A stretch of DNA of 41,622 nt from Pseudomonas sp. BN417. Its GTDB lineage: Bacteria; Pseudomonadota; Gammaproteobacteria; Pseudomonadales; Pseudomonadaceae. The translations under genes and the position numbers were made by a program. This document shows positions 16,843 through 25,058 of this stretch, one piece after another. The notes below the pieces were generated by a model. The model searched no databases. It saw nothing but the letters and a program-made list of their open reading frames with translations, and had not been told where the DNA came from. Where the stretch lies: contig NZ_SSOJ01000096.1 of assembly GCF_029871205.1 (NCBI RefSeq), forward strand, positions 1 to 41,622. The letters are read 5' to 3'. The stretch's first letter is position 1. Every line of letters begins with the position of its first letter.

Positions 16843-18336
16843 ATGATCCGCGCCCTGCTGGTCGGCCTGCTGGCACTGACGCTCGCGGCCTGCTCCAAAG
16901 GCCCCGACCAGACCACCCTGGAAAACGAAGTGCAGCAACGCCTGCAACAGGCCTTTGGCGCCAACGTGCTCAGTCTTGAACAACTGGACCGGCGTGGATC
17001 GGCCAGCGACGCCAATGCCCCGCCCGGCGAAAAGCGCCTGGTGATCTACTTCGATAGCACCCTCGAAGTCGAACGCGACCAGGACTTCGGCTCCTGGGAT
17101 TCCCCCGGCGTCGCCAGCCTGATCAGCGCCCTGGGCGCGGGCCCGCGCGGCCTGTCCGGAATCCGCAGCGGCGGCAATAAACAGGGCGATCTTCTGCTGG
17201 CCCACGGCAGCCTGATCTACCGCCAGCAAGGCGACGGCTGGCAGGCAGTGGTGCCCCAGGGCTTCAAGGCCCCGCCGGCGCCCGAAACCATCGAGCCGGG
17301 TGTGGGCCAGACCCGCGAGCAACTGGTGGCGGCCATGAGCACAGCGCTCAACCTCTCGCCCGGCGGCACCGGGGTGAAGGAGCGGGCGATCATCTCCGAC
17401 GAGGTGAGCCGTGCAGTGAGCAATATCCAGGGCCGGCTGAGCCGCCTGCAGAAGGGCTTCCCCCTGGCCGGTGGGCCCGCTGCCGGACAATACGCGCGCC
17501 TGGCCCAGGCCATGACCAGCCTGCTGCACCCCAAAGGCCTGCAACTGATGCCTCTGAATACCGAGGGCGGCCTGGACAACCTGCGCATGCTGCGCCGGGG
17601 CGACGTAGTTCTGGCCCTGTCCCAGAGCGACATGGCGCAGCTGGCAGTCAACGGCAGCGGCCCCTTTGCCGAGACCGGCCCCTACTCCGGCCTGCGCGCC
17701 CTGGCCAGCCTCTATCCGGAACCGGTGCATGTGCTGGTTCGCGGAGACAGCCCGGTGCGCGACCTGGCCGGCCTGCGCGGCAAGCGGGTCAACCTGGGCC
17801 AGCCGGGCTCCGCCTCGCGGGATACCGCCCTGGCCGTGCTGGCGGCCCACGGCCTACAGCCCGAAGACCTCGCCGAAGCGGCCAGCCTGGACCTGCAACA
17901 GGCCCTGACGGCCATTCGCGACGGACGCCTGGACGCCACCCTGCAGGTGATAGGCGCGCCCGCCGACAGTATCCGCGCCGCCAGCGAGGCCATGCAGCTG
18001 CGCCTGCTGCCCCTGGAGGAATCCGCCATACGCCAACTGGAAGCCAGCCGCCCCGGCACCTTCGCCACCCAGGTGGCGGCCGGGACCTACCCCAACCAGA
18101 CAGCGCCCGTGCCCACCCTGGCCGTGAGCGCCCTGCTGCTCTGCGACGCAAAACTCAGCGCGGGCGAGGTCGACCAACTGGTGCGCCAGGTGTTCGCTCC
18201 GGACAACGACTGGTTGGCCGCCGGCAGCATCCAGGGCGAGCAATTGTCACCGGCCAACGCCCGGCGCGGCCTGGCCATTCCCCTCCACGAAGGCGCACTG
18301 CGCGCCCTGGGCCAGCCGCAAGAGCCCACCCCGTAG
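16843..18336 (+). CDS. TAXI-family solute-binding-like lipoprotein
   Basis: A 497-residue lipoprotein: signal peptide with lipobox LAAC (Cys17), then a region of ~200 residues I do not recognise, then a TAXI (TRAP-associated extracytoplasmic immunogenic) domain. The domain contains GGLDNLRMLRRGDVVLALSQ, GPYSGLRALASLYPEPVHVL and LAGLRGKRVNLGQPGSASRD. TAXI proteins normally feed TRAP transporters, but no TRAP membrane subunit is present; the partner by context is the GltS-like symporter. ATG 16843 uses the GGGAGG at the end of that gene. A role in glutamate-like ligand binding or sensing is inferred only from coupling. Confidence 0.85.
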   Translation: MIRALLVGLLALTLAACSKGPDQTTLENEVQQRLQQAFGANVLSLEQLDRRGSASDANAPPGEKRLVIYFDSTLEVERDQDFGSWDSPGVASLISALGAGPRGLSGIRSGGNKQGDLLLAHGSLIYRQQGDGWQAVVPQGFKAPPAPETIEPGVGQTREQLVAAMSTALNLSPGGTGVKERAIISDEVSRAVSNIQGRLSRLQKGFPLAGGPAAGQYARLAQAMTSLLHPKGLQLMPLNTEGGLDNLRMLRRGDVVLALSQSDMAQLAVNGSGPFAETGPYSGLRALASLYPEPVHVLVRGDSPVRDLAGLRGKRVNLGQPGSASRDTALAVLAAHGLQPEDLAEAASLDLQQALTAIRDGRLDATLQVIGAPADSIRAASEAMQLRLLPLEESAIRQLEASRPGTFATQVAAGTYPNQTAPVPTLAVSALLLCDAKLSAGEVDQLVRQVFAPDNDWLAAGSIQGEQLSPANARRGLAIPLHEGALRALGQPQEPTP

Positions 18337-18394
18337 GGGTGGGCCGGGCGGCGATCCGCTTCAGCCGACCGCCGAGATCGATAGTCGGCCGAAG

Positions 18395-19090
18395 TCAAGG
18401 CACGTAGCCGCTTTCCATGACATCCCGGTAGGCCGCGGCGAAGGCCTTCCAGTCCTCTTCCGGCATCGGCTTGTGCAGCTGCTTGAACTGCTCGTAGTCA
18501 TGCTTGGCGGCGCTGTAGCTGGTCAAGCGATGACAGCTCTTGGCCAGGCCAAGCATGGCAATCTCCACCGTCTTCTCCCGCCCGCCCGTTACCTTGACGA
18601 AGATGTTCTTCGGGTACAGGCGGCCATGCTCCCAGCCGCCGAGGTGCATGCGTCCCACGGTGTTGGCCAGTTGCTGGAGCACCTGCTGGTTGAGCTCCGC
18701 CGGCGCCGGTTCGGCATACCATTCCTCGAGGCTGCGGAAGCCGTCCAGGCTCTCGGTAATGAGCAGGGCCTGCCATTCGGTCTCGGTCTTGCGCGCCGCG
18801 CTGAACACCACCTTGGGTACGCGGATGCCCAGCCGCGCCAGGGCCTGCAGGGCCTGCAGCTCGTGGAGGATGGTGGGCTGGCCGAAGGGATGGACCATGG
18901 AGCGGTGGAAATGATTGATCTGGCGCTTGCTGTAGAGCAACTGGCCGTCCGGCGTGTGCAGCCGCTGGATGCCGCTTTCCCCGCTGTAGAGCTGATCCTG
19001 GGACTCGAACCACTCGCCATAGGTGTCCCACCACTTGTCGAAGCTGGCGTCCTCGGTGGCGCTGTCGTGCCTGAACCACTGGGTGTTCAT
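18395..19090 (-). CDS. inaA: InaA-like kinase-fold protein
   Basis: A 231-residue protein of the lipopolysaccharide-kinase/InaA group. The N-lobe (HRSMVHPFGQPTILHELQAL) and C-lobe are recognisable. The catalytic-loop equivalent reads EHGRLYPKNIFVK, so the HxD aspartate of active kinases (HGDLHPKN type) is replaced by arginine, and the metal-binding DFG-like region reads AMLGLAKS. It may be a pseudokinase, as InaA proteins often look. ATG 19090 has GGAGG upstream. The gene stands alone, convergent with the TAXI gene. Confidence 0.82.
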   Translation of the reverse strand: MNTQWFRHDSATEDASFDKWWDTYGEWFESQDQLYSGESGIQRLHTPDGQLLYSKRQINHFHRSMVHPFGQPTILHELQALQALARLGIRVPKVVFSAARKTETEWQALLITESLDGFRSLEEWYAEPAPAELNQQVLQQLANTVGRMHLGGWEHGRLYPKNIFVKVTGGREKTVEIAMLGLAKSCHRLTSYSAAKHDYEQFKQLHKPMPEEDWKAFAAAYRDVMESGYVP

Positions 19091-19318
19091 CGGAGCACCT
19101 CCTCGCGGAGCACGACCGCCCCGCAGGGTTACTGCCAAGGCAACCCTTCGCGGGCCGCCGCCTGAGGCCGGGAACCTGACCCCCTGGAATTCAACTTAGC
19201 GCCCTTTTGCACCTTTTGCCGGCGCGTTTACAGGCACCTGGGGGTCGAATCCAGACAACTCCCGGTACGGCATTGGAAATATGGTGACGGACCTTTCATC
19301 AGATCGATTGGAGCTGAC

Positions 19319-19663
19319 ATGTCTGATTTCATCACCGTTCTGCGCGAAACCTGCCCCACTCCGGTCCTGGATGCCACCAAGTGGAAACGCATCGGCGGCG
19401 ATCCGCACACCGTGAACCTCAATGCCTACCTCTCCAAGGACGGCAGCAAGATCATGGGCACCTGGATCTGCACCCCGGGCAAGTTCGAGGTGAACTACGA
19501 GAAGTGGGAGTACTGCCACTTCCTCGACGGCTACTGCATCATCACCCCGGAAGGCGAGCAGCCGGTGCACCTGAAGGCCGGTGATGTGTTCGTGATCGAG
19601 CCCGGCATGAAGGGCACCTGGGAAGTGGTGGAAACGGTGCGCAAGTACTTCGTCTTCGCCTGA
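19319..19663 (+). CDS. small cupin-domain protein (cupin_3/EutQ-like)
   Basis: A 114-residue single-domain beta-barrel. The cupin core includes MGTWICTPGKFEVNYEKWEY, CHFLDGYCIITPEGEQPVHL and KAGDVFVIEPGMKGTWEV, the wording typical of the DUF861 group. Metal-binding residues of the classical cupin motifs are only partly present, and no function can be assigned. ATG 19319 has GGAG 5 nt upstream. It has its own terminator and no operon partner. Confidence 0.88.
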   Translation: MSDFITVLRETCPTPVLDATKWKRIGGDPHTVNLNAYLSKDGSKIMGTWICTPGKFEVNYEKWEYCHFLDGYCIITPEGEQPVHLKAGDVFVIEPGMKGTWEVVETVRKYFVFA

Positions 19664-19697
19664 GCCCGTTCGGATTGACAGGTATCGCTGCTCTCGA

Positions 19698-19724
19698 CCT
19701 GTAGGAGCGAATTCATTCGCGAAA
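19698..19724. repeat. REP-like element copy 3 (inverted)
   Basis: CCTGTAGGAGCGAATTCATT continuing CGCGAAA is the reverse complement of the 13263/13435 element with small changes, including TAGGAG in place of GGGGG. Confidence 0.75.
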
Positions 19725-19766
19725 TGGCCAAGCGCCCCTCTGCCTGGGAGCAGAGGTGAAAAAGTA

Positions 19767-19794
19767 AAGGCCGGGCAATCGCCCGGCCTTTTCT
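19767..19794. terminator. bidirectional intrinsic terminator
   Basis: AAGGCCGGGC (19767-19776), loop AATC, GCCCGGCCTT (19781-19790) followed by TTCTTC. It separates the cupin gene from the convergent SDR gene. Confidence 0.9.
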
Positions 19795-19806
19795 TCGTCT
19801 GCCCGA

Positions 19807-20604
19807 TCAGGCCTTGTAGCGCGCAGCGGCCTTCGACAGCGACAGGTTCGGCGCCATCTGGAAGCGCGCGGCAGTGAAGCGCTCCCAGTCAGCCTGCTCC
19901 GGCAGCGAGGGGATGGTCACCAGTTCGCCCTGGTCCAGGCCGGCCAGCGCCGCATCGACCATCTCGTCCACGTCCATGAGGATTTCCTGGGGAATGTTCT
20001 CGATACCGGTGCCCGAGCGCTCCCAGATTTCCGTACGGGTCGCCCCCGGCAGCACCACCTGGACGCGCACACCCTTGTCCCGCACCTCCTGGTTCAGCGA
20101 CTGGCTGAGGTTCAGCACGTAGGCCTTGGTGCCGCTGTAGGTGCCATTGAACATTTCCGGGGCCAGGGCCAGCACCGAGGCGATGTTGATCAGCGTGCCG
20201 CGCCCCTGGGCGACGAAATTTGCGGCCGCAGCGGCGGCCAGGTGAGTCACCGCCACCACGTTGAGCTGGATCATCGCGTCGAAGCGGTCCAGGTCGGTAT
20301 CCAGCAGGCTGCCGCTGATGGCCACGCCGGCGTTGTTCACCAGCAGGCTGATGGCTGCATCACTGCGCAACCGTTGCGCCACGCGGTTCAGGTCGGCCCT
20401 GTCGGTCAGGTCGGCCTTCATCACCTCCACCTTCACCCCGGCCTGCTCACGCAATTGTGCCGCCAGGGCTTCCAGGCGGGCCTGGTCACGGGCGACCAGC
20501 AGCAGGTCGTAGCCCCGCTCGGCCAGGCGCCTGGCATAGGTGGCACCGATGCCGGTGGACGCGCCGGTGATCAGGGCAACGCCTTGGTGCTTCTGTTCGC
20601 TCAT
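19807..20604 (-). CDS. SDR-family NAD(P)-dependent oxidoreductase
   Basis: A 265-residue short-chain dehydrogenase with TGASTGIGATYA, the YDLLLVARD second strand, LLVNNAGVA, catalytic serine in INIASVLA and YSGTK as YxxxK. This layout is typical of the YqjQ/DltE-like group. Substrate unknown. ATG 20604 follows a GGAG site. It lies 128 bp downstream of tatA on the same strand but has its own promoter with a palindromic operator, so it may be regulated separately from the flavoprotein cluster. Confidence 0.9.
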   Translation of the reverse strand: MSEQKHQGVALITGASTGIGATYARRLAERGYDLLLVARDQARLEALAAQLREQAGVKVEVMKADLTDRADLNRVAQRLRSDAAISLLVNNAGVAISGSLLDTDLDRFDAMIQLNVVAVTHLAAAAAANFVAQGRGTLINIASVLALAPEMFNGTYSGTKAYVLNLSQSLNQEVRDKGVRVQVVLPGATRTEIWERSGTGIENIPQEILMDVDEMVDAALAGLDQGELVTIPSLPEQADWERFTAARFQMAPNLSLSKAAARYKA

Positions 20605-20649
20605 GGTTCTGTCTCCAGGAAATTATTCGGGGATTCGAGTGAGGAACTT

Positions 20650-20678
20650 AAATTACACTCGTAATATTACGGGAGCAA
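20650..20678 (-). promoter_or_regulatory. promoter with palindromic operator for the SDR gene
   Basis: On the minus strand TTGCTC (20678-20673) and TAATTT (20655-20650) are 17 bp apart, and the spacer holds CGTAATATTACG (20660-20671), a perfect 12-bp palindrome. An operator between -35 and -10 is typical of TetR-type repression. The palindrome is certain; the promoter elements match consensus only partly. Confidence 0.5.
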
Positions 20679-20732
20679 TATATCTCATTCGCCACTCGTC
20701 GTTCCATGAACCTGGAAGGTCCCGGATGCCCT

Positions 20733-20981
20733 TCAGCCGCCTTGTGACGAAGCGGGAACCTCAGCGGCGCGTACGACCGCAGGCGGCCCCGGCTTGGCTA
20801 GGGTTGGCGACGGCTCCGCGATGACGGACGGGGAGTCCGCCGCCTCCGGGCTCATCGCCCGGCGAAAGCCCTTGATGGCCTCGCCCAGATCGGGGCCGAG
20901 GGTCTTGAGGCGTTTGGTGCCGAACAGCAGTACGGCGACGACGATGATGACCAGCCAGTGCTTCCAGTCGGTGATGCCCAT
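20733..20981 (-). CDS. tatA: orphan TatA-family twin-arginine translocase component
   Basis: An 82-residue protein with one N-terminal membrane helix ([13 protein letters not shown]), then the TatA amphipathic-helix signature [20 protein letters not shown] and a proline-rich tail. TatA oligomers form the passage for folded proteins targeted by TatBC. No tatB or tatC is nearby. It is the last gene of the cluster whose flavoprotein bears a twin-arginine signal, so it probably serves that cargo. The ~68 bp to the upstream gene fits one operon. Start ATG 20981. Confidence 0.9.
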   Translation of the reverse strand: MGITDWKHWLVIIVVAVLLFGTKRLKTLGPDLGEAIKGFRRAMSPEAADSPSVIAEPSPTLAKPGPPAVVRAAEVPASSQGG

Positions 20982-21049
20982 GGTCTCGCTCCTCGCGGGA
21001 ATTCAGGGAAATTCTGGGCGGGCACCGGTGTGGCAACCCGCCCGCCGCA

Positions 21050-21508
21050 TCATTGGTTCAGCCAGGGATAGCGCGCGGAATCGCGGCCGCCGTAGTCCGG
21101 GTCGAGGTAGATGAAGCAGCGCTGGATCTTCCAGTCGCGGATCTCGAACACGTCGCACCAATGGCCCGCACCCCAGCCGGGTATGCCGGCTCGCCAGGGG
21201 CCGTCGACATGCTCGCCGTGACTGGTGCCCTCGCAGACCACCAGGTCGCTGCCTGAGAAGATCCAGTTGAAGTGCGAGTAGTCATGGGTGATCGACTTGA
21301 GGCGGCTACCGAGGTCGCCGAACATCTTGCCGATCTGCTCACGGCCGGTGGCCAGGCCCCACTTGGGAAACAGCACCTGGGCGTCTTCGGCGAAGAGGTC
21401 GAGGATGCTGCCACCCGTGGAGGTGATACCGCCGTTGTCGAAGGCTTTCAGGTATTCCAGCGCCACCGACTTGCGCTGCTCGTCGGTCATGGTCTGTGTG
21501 CTCAGCAT
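21050..21508 (-). CDS. NTF2/SnoaL-like protein
   Basis: A 152-residue protein with the NTF2-like cone fold inferred from VALEYLKAFDNGG, ILDLFAEDAQVLFPKWG, GREQIGKMFGDLG and the C-terminal HWCDVFEIRDWKIQRCFIYL. The superfamily includes ketosteroid isomerases, SnoaL cyclases and catalytically idle binding proteins. No signal peptide is present, so it is likely cytoplasmic, unlike its neighbours. ATG 21508 follows GGAG. Lying between cytochrome c and tatA, it could process the product of the exported dehydrogenase after uptake; this is inference. Confidence 0.82.
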   Translation of the reverse strand: MLSTQTMTDEQRKSVALEYLKAFDNGGITSTGGSILDLFAEDAQVLFPKWGLATGREQIGKMFGDLGSRLKSITHDYSHFNWIFSGSDLVVCEGTSHGEHVDGPWRAGIPGWGAGHWCDVFEIRDWKIQRCFIYLDPDYGGRDSARYPWLNQ

Positions 21509-21534
21509 GGGAGTCTCCGGTTCGCGAAAATGGA

Positions 21535-21918
21535 TCAGTGCAGGGACTGGACGTACTGGATGATCCGGGCGCGCTTGGCCGGGTCATCCTGGAAGTAGGT
21601 CATGGCGTTGCCCGGCGCCACCGCCTGGGTGTCGGTCAGCCAGGCATCGAGCAGCTGGTTGTCCCAGGTCTTGTCTGCCATGGCCTGGCGGAAGCCCTCG
21701 GAGTAAGTGAAACCGGCCGCGCTGCCCGCCTTGCGGCCGATCAGGCCGTACAGGTTCGGACCCTGGCCGTGGGGCTCGCCCTGCTTGAAGGTGTGGCAGA
21801 CCGCGCAGTGGTTGCTGGTCAGCTTTTCGGCCAGGGCCAGGTCGTCGGCCTGGGCCGCGCCGGCGGCGCCAAGGAACAGCAGGCCCAGGGCCAGCTCGCG
21901 CTTGAAGGGATTGCGCAT
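21535..21918 (-). CDS. periplasmic class I cytochrome c, mitochondrial/c2 type
   Basis: A 127-residue monohaem cytochrome: signal peptide (LALGLLFLGAAGAAQA), haem motif CAVCH at residues 38-42, then GPNLYGLIGRKAGSAAGFTY, closely like mitochondrial cytochrome c, and a probable axial methionine at 106 (GNAMTYF). It sits 30 bp downstream of the exported flavoprotein and is its likely electron acceptor, passing electrons on to a terminal oxidase. The pairing resembles exported flavoenzymes with cognate cytochromes, such as nicotine oxidoreductase with CycN, though the flavoenzyme fold differs. ATG 21918. Confidence 0.92.
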   Translation of the reverse strand: MRNPFKRELALGLLFLGAAGAAQADDLALAEKLTSNHCAVCHTFKQGEPHGQGPNLYGLIGRKAGSAAGFTYSEGFRQAMADKTWDNQLLDAWLTDTQAVAPGNAMTYFQDDPAKRARIIQYVQSLH

Positions 21919-21948
21919 CGTGATTGCCTCGCGGGTACGGCGGCCGGG

Positions 21949-23679
21949 TCAGGCCTTCTTGGATTCGAGATGGGCCTTGTTCGCCGCACGGTAGGCGAAG
22001 GCCAGGATCGGGCCGAGGGTTGCGCCGCCGGCCCAGTAAGCGCGGCCGGATGCCGAGGCGACGCAGTTGCCAACACCGTAGAGCCCCGGGATGGGTTGGT
22101 TGGCGTTGTCCAGCACCTGGCCGTGGGAGTTGGTTTTCGGACCGCCCTTGGTATCAAGGTTGCCGCCGGTGATCAGCGCCGCGTAGTACGGCCCCTCCCC
22201 CGCCAAAGGGTGCAAGGTGGGGTTGGCGGAGTCCTCGCCCGGCTTCACGTTGCCATTGAAGAGCTTTTCGACGGTCAGCTCACCGCGTTGGAAGTCGCTG
22301 TCCTTGCCGGCCTTTGCCAGAGCGTTGAAGCGCGCGACGCTGCCCTTCAGGTTGTCGAGGAAGTCAGCAGCGAGCGTCAGCCCGCCGGTCTCGGAACGGT
22401 ATTTCTCCAGACGCTCTTCGATGGCCTTGGCCAGGGCTTCCAGGGTGTCGCCCTTGATCACATGGCGGTCGTTGGCGCCCGCCGGGACGATGGGCGAGCC
22501 GTACTCGTCGCTGGCGCAGTAGGTCTGGGCGCGCTGGTCCCAGATGGAAATCATCACCAGGTTGGGGTATTCGGCCCTGCTGCCATCCCACTGGAAGAAG
22601 GTGGGCACCAACTCGTTGTAGACGGTTTTCTCGTTCACCACGCGCTTGCCGTACTTGTTCACCATCAGCATGGAGTCGCCGGTCATGGTGAAGATGCCGG
22701 ACATGGAACCGTCCCTGGCCAGGGCCTTCTCCAGCAGGATCGGGCAGTGCCAGGCGTAGTTCATGTTGCGCAGTTGCACGCCCAGTTCGCTGGCGATGCG
22801 GATGAAGTCGCCCTCGTTGGTCAGGGTGGCGCAGCCGCCGTAGACCGGGGCGTTGAGGAAGTTGCGGCGCAGTTCGGCATCGTGGGTGAAGCCGCCGCTG
22901 GCGAAGATCACCGCCTTGCGTGCGCGCACCCGCTGCAAGGTGCCCTCTTCGGTTTCCACCTCGACGCCGATGGCGGCGTCCTGTTCGTTGGTGAGCACGC
23001 GGGTCACCCGCGTCCCGGTGCGGATCACCACGCCGTCGCGGCGCGCCGCGGCGGTCAGGGTACGGATCGCCACGCGGCCACCGTCGGACATGCTCGGGCG
23101 CGCATCACGGGGCACCAGCACGCGCCCTTTCGGCGCCTTGTCCTCGGGAATCTCGCACCAGTAGTCCGGCACGTCGGCACAGTGGCGATACGGCAGGGCG
23201 TCCTTCTCGGCCAGCAGTTCGGCGGCGGGTGAAGCGCTGTCGTAGATCGCCTCGCACATTTCGTACTCCCAGTCGCTCAGGCCCAGCTTGGGCAGCGCGG
23301 GATCGAAGGATTGCGGACGGGTGAGCCGCGCCACATAGCGCAGGAAGTCCGGCTTCGGGTCGCTCATGCCGGCATCGCGCATGGCCTTGTTGTTCGGCAC
23401 CCAGTACCAGAACGCGGCCTTGGCAGCGGTGCCGCCTGGGCTCGCGGCCTTTTCCAGGATGACCACATCGTTGCCCAGCCAGCGGGCGAACAGGGCAGCA
23501 GGCAGGCCGCCCCCTCCCCCGCCGCAGACCACGATGTCGTGTTCGCTGTCGAATGGCTCGCCTTCCGCGCTGGCCTTGCCGACCGCCAGCCCGCCAAGGG
23601 CCATGGCCGCGGTGCCGGCGCCGGCGGCCTTGATGAAGTTGCGTCGGGTGGTGGCGAGCTTCTGTTGTTCGTCGTTCAT
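21949..23679 (-). CDS. Tat-exported FAD dehydrogenase, ketosteroid-dehydrogenase/fumarate-reductase fold
   Basis: A 576-residue flavoprotein. The Tat signal TTRRNFIKAAGAGTAAMALG has arginines at 12-13. The FAD motif follows (DIVVCGGGGGGLPAALFARW, then VVILEK, about residues 47-77). The C-terminal part (about 495-565: PYYAALITGGNLDTKGG, PIPGLYGVGNC, GRAYWAGGATLGPILAFAY) resembles 3-ketosteroid delta-1-dehydrogenases. I see no haem motif within it, unlike flavocytochrome c; the cytochrome is a separate gene downstream. The likely reaction is dehydrogenation of a ring or enone-type substrate in the periplasm; the substrate is unknown. ATG 23679 has GGAGAG. Confidence 0.9.
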   Translation of the reverse strand: MNDEQQKLATTRRNFIKAAGAGTAAMALGGLAVGKASAEGEPFDSEHDIVVCGGGGGGLPAALFARWLGNDVVILEKAASPGGTAAKAAFWYWVPNNKAMRDAGMSDPKPDFLRYVARLTRPQSFDPALPKLGLSDWEYEMCEAIYDSASPAAELLAEKDALPYRHCADVPDYWCEIPEDKAPKGRVLVPRDARPSMSDGGRVAIRTLTAAARRDGVVIRTGTRVTRVLTNEQDAAIGVEVETEEGTLQRVRARKAVIFASGGFTHDAELRRNFLNAPVYGGCATLTNEGDFIRIASELGVQLRNMNYAWHCPILLEKALARDGSMSGIFTMTGDSMLMVNKYGKRVVNEKTVYNELVPTFFQWDGSRAEYPNLVMISIWDQRAQTYCASDEYGSPIVPAGANDRHVIKGDTLEALAKAIEERLEKYRSETGGLTLAADFLDNLKGSVARFNALAKAGKDSDFQRGELTVEKLFNGNVKPGEDSANPTLHPLAGEGPYYAALITGGNLDTKGGPKTNSHGQVLDNANQPIPGLYGVGNCVASASGRAYWAGGATLGPILAFAYRAANKAHLESKKA

Positions 23680-23763
23680 GGTCGACTCTCCAGGTGCGAT
23701 GAAGGCCCCGGGCGGTATGCCGGGGCGCGTCGGGAAATGGGAAAAGGCGAGGCGCCGGGCGGA

Positions 23764-24678
23764 TTACCAGTAGTGCCAGAGCTGCAGGAACAGGCCGTCG
23801 GTGACACTGGTGTTGCGGCCTTCCACGCCCTTGGAGTAATGCAGCGAGACCTGGTCCCACATCTTCTGGGCATAGAGGCTCTGGATGCCCGGCTTGAGCT
23901 GGAACAGCACGCCAGCGCCGAGGGCGGTTTCGTCGGATTCGGAGTCGGGGATGATGCGGCCCCAGCGGTCGTCGGATCCCCAGGTCTTCTGGTGGTCGTA
24001 ACTGAGGAATGGCGTCATCTGGTAGGTGGGCCGGTCGAGCACGTTGTAGCCAAGGCGCAGGTTGGCGTGGAAGGTGTTGCCCGGCTCCGTGTCGTGCGGA
24101 CCGTCGCCACGGAGGATGCCGCCCACCAGCAGGTCGACGTTCACCTTGCCAAACCACTCGTTGTAGAAGAGCGACGGCCAGAAGGACCAGGTGTCGCTGC
24201 TTACCGAGTCGGCGCCGACCGGCACCTGCACGTAGGCTTGCGCGCCGAGGGTGCGCAGCGGCGTGGGGTTGTACCAGACCAGGCCGCCAACCAGGGGATC
24301 GCCCAGGCCGCTGACGCGCACGCCATTTCCGCGCACGGCCACCTCCGGTACGGTGATGCTCGCGATGAAGCCGTTCTTCGGCAGGCCGTCGACCTTCCAG
24401 TAATGCAGCAGCGAGGACAGGCCGACGTAGGTATCGGTGCCGCTGCCCTTGACCTTGTCGCCGTCGTCGTCGAAGCGCTTGCTGTCGTCGTTCCACTGCA
24501 CGTATTGGCCGAACGAGTTGTAGGGCTCGGTGAAGTCCGAGCTGAACTGGAAGCTCTGCGGCCGGTTGCCCGCAAAGGGGATCCCCGAGGCCTGGGCTTG
24601 CGGGTGCGGAAGGAGGCCGGCACCCAGCATCAAAGTGCTCAGTGCCATCGAAGGGGCCCTGCTGTTTACTAAGCGCAT
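23764..24678 (-). CDS. outer-membrane protein, MetA-pathway (SphA-like) transporter family
   Basis: A 304-residue protein with a signal peptide (cleavage near AQASG) and alternating beta-strand pattern through to a terminal aromatic run (LFLQLWHYW), as in outer-membrane barrels ending in an aromatic. It resembles the 'MetA-pathway of phenol degradation' family, linked to hydrophobic-substrate uptake and catabolism. It is the first gene of the cluster, 84 bp upstream of the flavoprotein. ATG 24678 has AGGA 8 nt upstream; ATG 24648 is also possible. Confidence 0.82.
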   Translation of the reverse strand: MRLVNSRAPSMALSTLMLGAGLLPHPQAQASGIPFAGNRPQSFQFSSDFTEPYNSFGQYVQWNDDSKRFDDDGDKVKGSGTDTYVGLSSLLHYWKVDGLPKNGFIASITVPEVAVRGNGVRVSGLGDPLVGGLVWYNPTPLRTLGAQAYVQVPVGADSVSSDTWSFWPSLFYNEWFGKVNVDLLVGGILRGDGPHDTEPGNTFHANLRLGYNVLDRPTYQMTPFLSYDHQKTWGSDDRWGRIIPDSESDETALGAGVLFQLKPGIQSLYAQKMWDQVSLHYSKGVEGRNTSVTDGLFLQLWHYW

Positions 24679-25058
24679 TCAGGACATTCCTGCTGTTGTT
24701 CTTGTTTTCGGGACGAAGCGCTCCCGTTTGCGCGACCTCGCGGGCCGAGCAATGGGGCATCTGCAATCGGTTGCGGTGCGGGACCGGCGTCAGGCGTCAG
24801 GCGCCGCTTTCGCACGGTCAGGCAGTGGTGCAGGTGGATGCCGACCAGGGTTCGCAGGGCAGGCGCGCTGGAGCGGGAGTCGTGCAGAATCGAACGGGAG
24901 CGAGGTGAGTGAGGACGCATGGCATTGACCTTGTTGTTATTCGTTCGCCTGTGGCCGTCGGCAGTGACATGCGGAGGAAGGCAGCCCGCTTGCCCTGTCG
25001 AAGCCGATGCGTGGGGCGGATCGGCTCGTGCGGCTGGGGCACGCTACAAAACGCCCTC

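Noticed and set aside
19807-20604. SDR gene counted as part of the flavoprotein operon
   Set aside because: It has a separate promoter-like region with its own operator and a 128-bp gap, so it is treated as a neighbour only.
24669-24920. An 83-codon frame with an AACAAGG site before its ATG
   Set aside because: No signal peptide or domain, ends inside the next gene start, composition looks non-coding; kept only as a remark on the region.
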